Positions 52,682 through 63,094 of a stretch of 64,000 bases of DNA are shown one piece after another (positions within the stretch are counted from its first letter, which is position 1; the number at the start of each line of letters is the position of its first letter). Both the position numbers and the translations under genes were made by a program. Source of the DNA: Paracoccus wurundjeri (lineage in GTDB: Bacteria > Pseudomonadota > Alphaproteobacteria > Rhodobacterales > Rhodobacteraceae). The notes under the pieces are model-generated. The model saw nothing but the letters and a program-made list of their open reading frames with translations. It was not told the DNA's origin and made no database searches. The stretch covers positions 124,001-188,000 of the forward strand of contig NZ_JAUUTZ010000004.1 of assembly GCF_030678915.1 (NCBI RefSeq), written 5' to 3'.

Positions 52682-53851
52682 ATGACAGAGCAGCAATTTC
52701 CGCTTGAGGGCATCCGTGTCCTTGATTTCACCCAAGTGATGATGGGACCATGCGCAACGCAGATGCTGGCCGATTTCGGTGCCGATGTCATCAAGATCGA
52801 ACGACCCGGCGCGGGTGATCTGTCGCGCAACTTCTTTGGCGACACCTCGGAAGTGGCGATGAACAATGCCGTTTTTGCCTCGCTTAACCGTAACAAGAGA
52901 TCGGTTGAGATCGACACCAAATCCGAGGCGGGCCGGCAGATGGTTTATGATCTTGTGACACAATCCGATGTCGTGGTGGATAACTTTCGTGCCGGGGTCA
53001 TGAAGCGGCTGGGCTTCGACTACGATACCCTTCGCAAGATCAACCCGGCGATCATCTGTGCTTCGGGCACCGGATTCGGCGAGGTCGGGCCTTATGCGCA
53101 TAAGGGCGGGCAGGATGTCCTGGCTCAGGCGATGACCGGGGTCATGGAAAAAACGCAGGACCCGGTGGTACCGAAATCGATCTATCCCACGACGCTTTGT
53201 GATTATACGGCGGGAATGCATCTGGTTCAGGGCATCCTGGCGGCATTGCTGGCGCGGGAGAAATCCGGGTTTGGCCAGAGGGTCGGCGTGTCGCTTTACG
53301 ACTCGATGCTGGCCATGCAGATGCAGGAGGCGGCGCAATGGTCGAAGCATGGCGAGGTGCTGAACTGGGCCGCCATGCCCTTGACGGGAGTATTCGACAC
53401 CTCCGACGGTGCGGTGGTTGTTGTCGGGGCGTTCAAGCAGAATCCCTTGCGCGATATCTGCACCGCGCTTGGAATAGAGGATCTGTCCCCCGAATATCCC
53501 GATCTGGCAGCGCAGCGCGCCCATAAACCATATCTCCAGGGGCGTTTCCGCGAGGCTTTCGCCACCAATACCACGGAATACTGGATGGAGAGGCTGGAGG
53601 CACAGGATCTACTTTCCGCACCTGTCCGTTCGCTTGGCGAGGCCCTGGACGATCCTCAGACCGAAGCGAACGGAATGCTTGTCGATCTTGATCATCCGAT
53701 CCTTGGGCAGATCACGCTTGTCGGCTCTCCGGTACATCTGAGCGACGCGCCGGTGATCATCCGTCACACACCGCCGCGCCTTGGCGAACATACGGGGGAG
53801 GTCATCCGCGAATTCGGCCTGCGCGCAGTGGCACGGAGGGAAGCCGTATGA
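52682..53851 (+). CDS. Family III CoA-transferase (CaiB/BaiF)
   Basis: A 389-residue family III CoA-transferase, which moves CoA from one acyl-CoA to a carboxylic acid through an aspartyl-CoA intermediate. LEGIRVLDFTQVMMGPCATQ opens the protein, NRNKRSVEIDTKS follows, and the catalytic aspartate is D174 in TTLCDYTAGMHLVQG. GGAGGATAAG precedes the ATG. It overlaps the hydratase gene by four bases. It likely activates the imported acid or its oxidation product as a CoA thioester. Confidence 0.92.
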   Translation: MTEQQFPLEGIRVLDFTQVMMGPCATQMLADFGADVIKIERPGAGDLSRNFFGDTSEVAMNNAVFASLNRNKRSVEIDTKSEAGRQMVYDLVTQSDVVVDNFRAGVMKRLGFDYDTLRKINPAIICASGTGFGEVGPYAHKGGQDVLAQAMTGVMEKTQDPVVPKSIYPTTLCDYTAGMHLVQGILAALLAREKSGFGQRVGVSLYDSMLAMQMQEAAQWSKHGEVLNWAAMPLTGVFDTSDGAVVVVGAFKQNPLRDICTALGIEDLSPEYPDLAAQRAHKPYLQGRFREAFATNTTEYWMERLEAQDLLSAPVRSLGEALDDPQTEANGMLVDLDHPILGQITLVGSPVHLSDAPVIIRHTPPRLGEHTGEVIREFGLRAVARREAV

Positions 53852-54624
53852 CCGTCCTGTTCGCAGTTTCCGGGCATGTTGCGCGGGTGACGATCGACCG
53901 CCCCGAGCGCATGAATGCGGTAGATGTCGCGACCGAGACGGAACTGGAGCGTGTCTGGTGCGAGATCGAAACACGTGACGATATTCGTTGCGTGGTGATG
54001 ACAGGCTCGGGTGACCGCGCCTTCAGTGCAGGGGCGGATCTGAAAGCCGGTGGTGAGTCCAGCGGCCTTGATTATTGGGCGGCGGCCAATCCCAATGGTT
54101 TCGGCGGTATCGCGCTAAGGCATACGCTGACCGTGCCGGTGATCGCCCGGGTGAACGGACTGGCCTTGGGCGGCGGATTCGAGATGGTTCTGGGTGCCGA
54201 TATCGTCATCGCCTCGCAGACCGCAAAATTCGGTCTGCCCGAAGCCAAGGTCGGGCGGTTGCCGCTGGATGGCGGCATGGTCGCATTGCAGCGGCTGATC
54301 CCGCGCAATATTGCTGCGGGTCTTATGATGACCGGCAGGATGCTGGACGCCGCAGAGGCAGAACGCTACGGGCTGGTCAATGCGGTGGTTCCGCCAGAGG
54401 ATCTGGATACTGAAACCGATGCATGGGTGACGGATATTCTCTCTTGTGCGCCGCTTTCGGTCGCCGCGATCAAGGACACGATCCGCGCCACTGCGCATCT
54501 CAGCCCTGTAGAAGCGCGCGATCTGCGCCGTCCTGCCCTGATTGCCGCCCTCAAATCCGAGGATTCCGACGAGGGTGTCCGCGCATTTCGGGAAAAACGC
54601 GTGCCGGTCTGGCGCGGCAGGTAA
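53848..54624 (+). CDS. Enoyl-CoA hydratase/isomerase family protein
   Basis: A 258-residue crotonase-fold enzyme. The oxyanion-hole segments are DRAFSAGADLKAGGE and ARVNGLALGGGFEMVL. Both catalytic glutamates of hydratases appear conserved (GGGFEM and FGLPEAKVG), so hydration of a 2-enoyl-CoA is likely. It is coupled to the CoA-transferase by an ATGA overlap. With that enzyme it points to a pathway through an unsaturated acyl-CoA. Confidence 0.9.
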   Translation: MTVLFAVSGHVARVTIDRPERMNAVDVATETELERVWCEIETRDDIRCVVMTGSGDRAFSAGADLKAGGESSGLDYWAAANPNGFGGIALRHTLTVPVIARVNGLALGGGFEMVLGADIVIASQTAKFGLPEAKVGRLPLDGGMVALQRLIPRNIAAGLMMTGRMLDAAEAERYGLVNAVVPPEDLDTETDAWVTDILSCAPLSVAAIKDTIRATAHLSPVEARDLRRPALIAALKSEDSDEGVRAFREKRVPVWRGR

Positions 54625-54639
54625 GCCGGAAAAAAGGTT

Positions 54640-54987
54640 ATGGCGCTTGTGATCCAAAGTCAGTGCATCGACGTCAAGGATGGCATCTGCACCACTTCCT
54701 GCCCGGTCGATTGCATCTACGAGGGAGAGCGGATGTTTTACATCCATCCCACGGAATGCATCGAATGCGGCATGTGCGAAAGCATTTGTCCGGTCGATGC
54801 GATCCGTTATGACGACGAACTGGATGCCGAGAATGCCGTTTTCGCCAGGATCAACCGGGAGGTCTTTCTGAACGCCGAAGGCGAACTTGACGAGCCTGGA
54901 GGCTGGTTTCGCGGAACGAGTCCACGCGCCGATCATCCGGAACTGGCGGGTTATGCTTTCAGGGAATCGATATCGCATGAAGCGTGA
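54640..54987 (+). CDS. 7Fe ferredoxin (FdxA-like)
   Basis: A 115-residue ferredoxin with cysteines at 9, 17, 21, 25, 40, 43, 46 and 50. Spacing follows the Azotobacter FdI pattern shifted by one: C9, C17 and C50 for a [3Fe-4S] cluster, C21, C40, C43 and C46 for a [4Fe-4S] cluster, with C25 free. The sequence SCPVDCIYEGERMFYIHP is standard for the group. The acidic C-terminal tail ends ESISHEA. It is the last gene of the operon, 15 bases after the hydratase, and is a likely electron carrier for the FAD oxidoreductase. Confidence 0.9.
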   Translation: MALVIQSQCIDVKDGICTTSCPVDCIYEGERMFYIHPTECIECGMCESICPVDAIRYDDELDAENAVFARINREVFLNAEGELDEPGGWFRGTSPRADHPELAGYAFRESISHEA

Positions 54988-55045
54988 GGGGGCGGGTTAC
55001 AGTAACCAGAACCCGTCGCGGCTGAATCGGAAACGCAGGTTACTT

Positions 55046-55114
55046 GCGTCCCGCGATGGGGGGGGGGGGGCCCCCGGCACCCCCGAGGTATTTGGACAAA
55101 GAAGAAGGGGAGGC
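55046..55114 (+). repeat. Dispersed intergenic repeat, copy 2
   Basis: Second copy of the element at 8891-8958, same orientation. The outer parts match almost exactly, but the hairpin arm is changed to a run of 13 G (55058-55070) followed by five C. As with copy 1 it lies between the 3' ends of convergent operons, here the ferredoxin operon and the nrd operon. The G run is also a likely site of sequencing or replication slippage. Nothing else is seen in the 54988-55224 gap. Confidence 0.75.
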
Positions 55115-55224
55115 AGCGAAACCGGGCAGGTGCGACAGGCTCTAAGTCATCGCTTATCCTGCAATCGGATCCAGCCCCCTGACCAGCGGTCCCTGTTTCG
55201 TCTGGATCCGTGAGGATGATCGGA

Positions 55225-55625
55225 TCATTTCTCCCTTGCCAGCACGGCCGCCAGATCCGGCGGAAAGAAATCCGGCCCTTTCAGGACTTTGCCGTCCTTG
55301 CGCAGAACCGGGCGGCCATCGGTGCCGAGTTTCGACATATTGGAGGCATGCACCTCCGCCATCGCCGCCGCTTTCAGCGGATGCAGGCCGAATTCGAGGA
55401 AGGTACCATCAAGGACATATTGGATGTCGCAAAGCGCGTCGAGTACTTCGACCATGTCGCGTGCCTCCACGGCCTGTCGCAGTTCGGCCACTTCCTCTTC
55501 GAGGATGGCGAGCCGCATCGGGGCGCGGGTTTCCGGGATCGATGGGGTTTCCACGACCGGCACGTCGAAAGCCTCGTGCCATTCCCTCACGATCGAAAGC
55601 GTGTCTGTTGCAGCCTTGTCCGCCA

Positions 55626-55626
<1 letters not shown>
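55225..55626 (-). CDS. MazG/phosphoribosyl-ATP pyrophosphohydrolase-like nucleotide hydrolase
   Basis: A 133-residue all-alpha NTP-pyrophosphatase-like protein. The metal-binding motif appears as LAILEEEVAELRQAVEARDMVEVLDALCDI, giving the E-E-x-x-E plus E-x-x-D pattern of MazG and HisE-type enzymes. A C-terminal segment VLKGPDFFPPDLAAVL is common in this small family. The start ATG 55626 shares a base with the nrdF stop (TGATG), so the two are co-translated. A role in removing unwanted nucleotides made or sensed alongside ribonucleotide reductase is a reasonable inference. Confidence 0.8.
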
Positions 55627-58792
<3,166 letters not shown>

Positions 58793-59185
58793 AACCTGTC
58801 CAGTCCTTCGCTGACCCGGACGATATCGGTCTCTGTTCCGGCCAGTTCGAACCGGTAGAGAACGGGGACACAGCATTTCTGCGCCACCACATCGCCCGCC
58901 AGGGCAAATGTCGCCCCGAAATTGCGGTTGCCCGAGGCGATGACGCCGCGGAGATGATGCCTTGTGTCCGGATCGTTCAGGAACCGGATCACCTGTCTGT
59001 GGATCGCCCCCCGGCCCAGCCCGTCGGAATAGGTCGGCGTGATCAGGACGAAGGGCGTGCGCGGGGCGGGCATCGGCTCTTCCGGCGGGATCGGGATGCG
59101 GCTCGCCATCCGCCCCAGACGGGTGACAAAGCGGGCTGTGTTTCCTGATCGCGAAGAGAAGTAGACGATGCCGCCCATCCGACTA

Positions 59186-59407
59186 TCAGCTGAGTGCGCT
59201 GATCTTGTCGGGGCGGAATCCGGCCCAGTGGTCATCGGCGGTCATCACGACAGGCGCCTGCCGATAGCCGAGTTCGGTGACCCGGGCCATCGCCTCGTCA
59301 TCCTTGGTCAGATCGATCAGATCGAATGCAATGCCCCTGGCCGAAAGCGCGCGAGTCGTGGCGGTGCATTGTACACAGGCGGGTTTGGAATAAACGGTGA
59401 TGCTCAT
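59186..59407 (-). CDS. nrdH: NrdH glutaredoxin-like redoxin
   Basis: A 73-residue NrdH-redoxin, the electron donor for NrdE. The redox pair is C11-C14 in [14 protein letters not shown], and [19 protein letters not shown] is the NrdH-specific C-terminal part. A GGGACAG site precedes ATG 59407. First gene of nrdHIEF; the B12 riboswitch lies 114 bases upstream. Confidence 0.95.
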   Translation of the reverse strand: MSITVYSKPACVQCTATTRALSARGIAFDLIDLTKDDEAMARVTELGYRQAPVVMTADDHWAGFRPDKISALS

Positions 59408-59463
59408 CTGCTGTCCCTTTTTTCTGCCTTGTTATGATCGAGAGGCATAAGGGACGCGGACAC

Positions 59464-59479
59464 ATGCGGCGGACCGCAT
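59464..59479 (-). promoter_or_regulatory. Leader hairpin between riboswitch and nrdH
   Basis: A perfect 6-base stem ATGCGG / CCGCAT with a 4-base loop in the 113-base leader between the cobalamin riboswitch and nrdH. It could be part of the expression platform that converts B12 binding into loss of nrd expression. It is not followed by a T tract and does not cover the ribosome-binding site, so its role is uncertain. Confidence 0.35.
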
Positions 59480-59520
59480 TGCACAACGTCTCCGGGCCCT
59501 CCGACCGGTTCGTTTCTGTC

Positions 59521-59690
59521 GTCCTGGCAGGTCTCCTGACTTGCGGTTCAGTCGCTTCGGCCCTCCTTCCCGGCGATCTTTGCCAGTGGAATAACGGGCC
59601 TGGGCTTACCGCTCACAGTTGCGGGGGCAGCGCCGGTTTCTCACCGGCTTCCCTTTTCACCCGAGATGAGTCGCGGGCACCAAGACATAC
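59521..59690 (-). promoter_or_regulatory. Cobalamin (B12) riboswitch upstream of nrdHIEF
   Basis: On the minus strand this reads as a classic cobalamin riboswitch. The order is GGTGCCC near 59680, GGGTGAAAAGGGAA (59649-59662), GCCGGTGAGAAACCGGC hairpin (59632-59648), CTGCCCCCGCAACTGT, and finally the B12 box AGTCAGGAGACCTGCC (59526-59541). All conserved core segments are present and in order. It points toward nrdH. Known B12 riboswitches on B12-independent ribonucleotide reductases shut them off when cobalamin lets a class II enzyme do the job. Confidence 0.93.
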
Positions 59691-59900
59691 CCTATGTAGA
59701 CACTCGCAATGCTTTGCTGTCAATATGCGGTATCATCTTAATTATTTTCGAGTCGCGGTACTGAGGAAGTCCGCATGCTGTGAGAGCGAACAGGCATGGG
59801 TTATGCGTAAGAGTATCTTACATGAATAATTAAAATTACTCGTTTTTTGTTAGCTCATCTGCCGCTTACATCTGTAACAAGGAAAGCCAACAGGTGTGCT

Positions 59901-60629
59901 GTGAGCGACAGGTCAAAATTGCTGGAGGTATCCGTCTGGCGCGGGATGGGTGATGAGGGTGCCTATGAGACATTTCAGGTGCCCGCGCGGGATAACCAGA
60001 CGGTCCTGGATGTGGTCAGCTGGATCCAGCAATCCGCCGATCCGTCGCTGACCTATCGCTATGCCTGCCGGGTGGGCATGTGCGGGTCATGTGCGATGAT
60101 GGTGAACGGGGTGCCGCGCTGGACCTGCCGCACCCATGTCAAGCGGGTGCTGCGCGATGGCGCCTTGCAGATCGGGCCGCTGCGCAATCTGCCGGTGATC
60201 AAGGATCTGGCCGCTGACATGGATCCTTTTTTCGACAAATGGATCAGGGCGGGCGGCGTGCATCGCCCCTCGCGCAGCCGGGACGATCCGATCCAGCAGG
60301 TGCCCCCTGACGATCCGGGCCGTGTGGAGGCGAACAAGGGGATCGAGTGTATCAACTGTTCGGTCTGCTATGCCGCCTGCGATACGGTTGCCGGCAATCC
60401 CGACTATCTGGGTCCGGCGGCGCTGCAACGGGCATGGACGCTGTATAATGACGCGAAGGTCGAGGACCGGCAGGCGGTTCTGGACAGCGTGTCGGGCGCG
60501 GGCGGATGCCACAACTGCCACTCGCAGGGCAGTTGCACGCGCTTCTGCCCCAATGAACTGGATCCGCTAAGCGCGATTGCAGGGCTGAAACGCGCCAGCG
60601 CGCGGTCATTCTTCAGGCGCGGGGAATAG
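59901..60629 (+). CDS. sdhB: Succinate dehydrogenase/fumarate reductase-like iron-sulfur subunit
   Basis: A 242-residue SdhB/FrdB-family protein. The [2Fe-2S] cysteines are in CRVGMCGSCAMMVNG with a later PRWTC. A [4Fe-4S] site is CINCSVCYAAC, and the [3Fe-4S] site is CHSQGSCTRFCP. It passes electrons between the flavoprotein and the membrane quinone. Start taken at GTG 59901 (AGG upstream); a TTG at 59847 is also in frame. It heads the order B-C-D-A, unlike the usual sdhCDAB. The 59691-59900 gap is A/T-rich and should hold its promoter as well as the nrd promoter. Confidence 0.87.
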   Translation: MSDRSKLLEVSVWRGMGDEGAYETFQVPARDNQTVLDVVSWIQQSADPSLTYRYACRVGMCGSCAMMVNGVPRWTCRTHVKRVLRDGALQIGPLRNLPVIKDLAADMDPFFDKWIRAGGVHRPSRSRDDPIQQVPPDDPGRVEANKGIECINCSVCYAACDTVAGNPDYLGPAALQRAWTLYNDAKVEDRQAVLDSVSGAGGCHNCHSQGSCTRFCPNELDPLSAIAGLKRASARSFFRRGE

Positions 60630-60633
60630 GGCA

Positions 60634-60966
60634 ATGCTGAATATCGGACTGTATATGGCGCAACGGCTGAGCGCGATGGTCATGGCACCTCTGGTGCTGG
60701 GACATATCGCGGTGATGATCTATGCTGTGCAGGGCGGGCTTTCGACCGCCGAAATTCTCGACCGCACGCAGGGCAGCGTCTGGTGGTTCCTGTTCTACGG
60801 CAGTTTCGTCCTTGCGGTTGCGGCCCATGCGGCCATCGGGCTGCGGGTGATCCTGCATGAGATGACCGGGCTGCGCGGGCGGTGGCTGGAGGTCGTTACC
60901 TGCGGCATTGGGATGTTGCTGCTGATCATGGGGGGGCGTGCCGTTCTGGCCGTGACATTCGCATGA
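60634..60966 (+). CDS. Succinate dehydrogenase/fumarate reductase-like membrane anchor, first subunit
   Basis: A 110-residue protein with three membrane helices, the size of SdhC/FrdC. It starts MLNIGLYMAQRLSAMVMAPL, where QR-S is the SdhC-type N-terminal motif near the quinone site. The histidine in GHIAVMIY or in AAHAAIGLRVIL could bind haem b. It follows the iron-sulfur gene after four bases and overlaps the next anchor gene. Confidence 0.8.
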   Translation: MLNIGLYMAQRLSAMVMAPLVLGHIAVMIYAVQGGLSTAEILDRTQGSVWWFLFYGSFVLAVAAHAAIGLRVILHEMTGLRGRWLEVVTCGIGMLLLIMGGRAVLAVTFA

Positions 60967-61307
60967 TGCTGAAAGCGCACAGGAATCATCCGCTTTGGCT
61001 TGCATATATGCTGCATCGGCTGTCAGGGCTGGCGCTGGCGCTGTTCCTGCCGGTGCATTTCCATGTGCTGTCATTGGCGCTCACGCGGCCCGAAAGCCTT
61101 GACCGCTTTCTTGGCCTTGCCGATAATCCGGCGGTGAAACTGGCCGAGTTCGGGCTGGTCTTCCTGCTGGCGGTGCATTTCTTCGGCGGGCTGCGCCTTC
61201 TGGCACTGGAGTTTCTGCCGTGGTCGGCGCGGCAGAAAACACTGGCGGCGGCCTCGATTGCCGGGGCGTTCCTGATCTCGGGCACATTCCTTTTGCAGGC
61301 GGTGTGA
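60963..61307 (+). CDS. Succinate dehydrogenase/fumarate reductase-like membrane anchor, second subunit
   Basis: A 114-residue protein with three membrane helices. It begins MMLKAHRNHPLWLAYMLHRL, and HRLSGLALALFLPVHFHVL has the H-R-x-S-G pattern seen in SdhC-type anchors, so both anchors look SdhC-like. Histidines in helix 1 and in LLAVHFFGGLR are candidate haem ligands. ATG 60963 (or 60966) overlaps the previous stop. The flavoprotein gene begins two bases after its stop. Confidence 0.8.
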   Translation: MMLKAHRNHPLWLAYMLHRLSGLALALFLPVHFHVLSLALTRPESLDRFLGLADNPAVKLAEFGLVFLLAVHFFGGLRLLALEFLPWSARQKTLAAASIAGAFLISGTFLLQAV

Positions 61308-61309
61308 AT

Positions 61310-63073
61310 ATGACGTCAATACGCGATATCGAACGCGAAGACACCGACATCCTGATCCTTGGGTCAGGCGGGGCGGGGTTGTTCGCCGCGCTGCACGCCC
61401 AGCAGACCGCGCCCGAGGGCACGCGGATCACGATGGCCGTCAAGGGGCTGATCGGCAAATGCGGCTGCACGCGGATGGTGCAGGGGGGCTATAACGTTGC
61501 GCTTGGCGGCGGTGACACGGTCGAGCGGCATTTCATGGATACCATACAGGGCGGCAAATGGCTGCCCAATCAGGACATGGCGTGGCGGTTATGTGAACAG
61601 GCCGTTATCCGTATCCGCGAGCTGGAAAATGAAATCGGCTGTTTCTTCGACCGCAATCCCGACGGGTCGCTGCATCAGAAGGCTTTTGCCGGTCAGACCG
61701 CTGACCGCACCGTTCACAAGGGCGATCTGACCGGTATCGAGATCATCAGCCGGCTGATGGAGCATGTTCTGGCCCGCCCGATCCGCAAGCTGCAAGAGCA
61801 TCGCGCCATCGGGCTGATCCCGACGCGCGACGGCTCTGCTTTGGCCGCGGTGTTGTTTATCGACATGCGCACGGGCCGTTTCCGCCTCGTGCGGGCCAAA
61901 TGCGTGATGATGGGCACGGGCGGCGGGCCGACCATGTATAAATATCACACGCCATCGGGTGACAAGACGATGGACGGTCTGGCGATGGCGCTGCGCATCG
62001 GGCTTCCCCTGCGCGACATGGAGATGGTGCAGTTCCACCCGACGGGCCTGTTGGCGGGCGATGACACCCGCATGACCGGCACCGTGCTGGAAGAGGGGCT
62101 GCGTGGCGCGGGCGGGCAATTGCTGAACGCGCGGGGCGATCGCTTCATGTTCGACTATGACCGGCAGGGCGAACGGGCGACGCGGGATGTGGTCAGCCGT
62201 GGCATCTATGCCGAGATGCGCAAGAACAACGATCCCGATCAGGTCGGCATGTTCATCTCGATGAGTCATCTGGGTCCCGAGAATGTGCGCCGCAAATTCG
62301 CCGGGATGGTGAAACGCTGCGCCGATTCCGGTTTCGATCTGGCGGGCGGCAAGGTCGAGGTGGTGCCGACCGCGCATTATTTCATGGGCGGCGTTGTCGT
62401 CGATCCCGACACGCGCACCGCGATCGAGGGATTGTATGTCGCCGGCGAAGATGCGGGCGGCGCGCATGGCTCGAACCGGCTGGGCGGCAATGGCGTGGCG
62501 AATTCGACCGTTTATGGCGGGATCGCGGGCGATGTCATGGGCATGGATATGCGCAGCATGGGCGCGTTGCGCGATCCTGACGAACAGGTGCTGGCGGCCG
62601 AGATCGAACGCGCCTGCCATCCGCTTCGGCGCAAGCCGGGCCATATCCAGAGCCTGCGCCACAAGCTGCAAGAGGCAATGTGGGAGGATGTGGGCGTCAT
62701 GCGCACCGGCCCGGGTCTGCAACGTGGACAGCGGCGGGTCGCGGAAATTCGGGGCGAACTGATGGAAACCGGGGTGGATCCGTCGAATCTGGCCTTCAAC
62801 CTGACATGGCATGACTGGCTGAACATGGCGTCCCTGACCGAGATTTCCGCCGTCATCGCGCGGGCGGGCGAATTGCGCGAGAATTCTCGCGGAGCGCATT
62901 ACCGCGAGGATTTCCCCGAGCCGGGTGAGATGGAGACATCCTATTTCACCGTGGCCCGCCAGAAGGGCGATGAACTGGAGCTGGAACGCGAGGATGTGCG
63001 CTTCACCATCGTCCGGCCCGGCGAAACCATCCTGCCCGAAGGCGAGCCGGAAACGCTGGTTGCCGCGCAATAG
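61310..63073 (+). CDS. sdhA: Succinate dehydrogenase/fumarate reductase-like flavoprotein, FAD-linking histidine absent
   Basis: A 587-residue SdhA/FrdA-family flavoprotein. The FAD motif is DILILGSGGAGLFAALHA at about residues 13-30. Substrate residues are kept: H in VQFHPTGLL, R in EEGLRGAGGQLLNARGDRFM, H in PTAHYFMGG and R in HGSNRLGGNG. The loop that normally carries the covalent FAD histidine (SHT-x3-QGG or EGG) reads GCTRMVQGG, with C53 at the histidine position, so FAD is probably not attached the usual way. That would lower its redox potential and favour fumarate reduction or another substrate. Last in B-C-D-A, 21 bases before fumarase. Confidence 0.85.
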   Translation: MTSIRDIEREDTDILILGSGGAGLFAALHAQQTAPEGTRITMAVKGLIGKCGCTRMVQGGYNVALGGGDTVERHFMDTIQGGKWLPNQDMAWRLCEQAVIRIRELENEIGCFFDRNPDGSLHQKAFAGQTADRTVHKGDLTGIEIISRLMEHVLARPIRKLQEHRAIGLIPTRDGSALAAVLFIDMRTGRFRLVRAKCVMMGTGGGPTMYKYHTPSGDKTMDGLAMALRIGLPLRDMEMVQFHPTGLLAGDDTRMTGTVLEEGLRGAGGQLLNARGDRFMFDYDRQGERATRDVVSRGIYAEMRKNNDPDQVGMFISMSHLGPENVRRKFAGMVKRCADSGFDLAGGKVEVVPTAHYFMGGVVVDPDTRTAIEGLYVAGEDAGGAHGSNRLGGNGVANSTVYGGIAGDVMGMDMRSMGALRDPDEQVLAAEIERACHPLRRKPGHIQSLRHKLQEAMWEDVGVMRTGPGLQRGQRRVAEIRGELMETGVDPSNLAFNLTWHDWLNMASLTEISAVIARAGELRENSRGAHYREDFPEPGEMETSYFTVARQKGDELELEREDVRFTIVRPGETILPEGEPETLVAAQ

Positions 63074-63094
63074 CCGACCGAGGAGGAAGCGAAC

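Noticed and set aside
59695-59723. Promoter for nrd with TTGACA at 59718-59723 on the minus strand
   Set aside because: The -35 matches, but with a 17-base spacer the -10 is TCTACA, a poor match, so it is not called.
61589-63070. 493-residue open frame on the minus strand
   Set aside because: Antisense shadow of the sdhA-like gene; biased composition and no motif.
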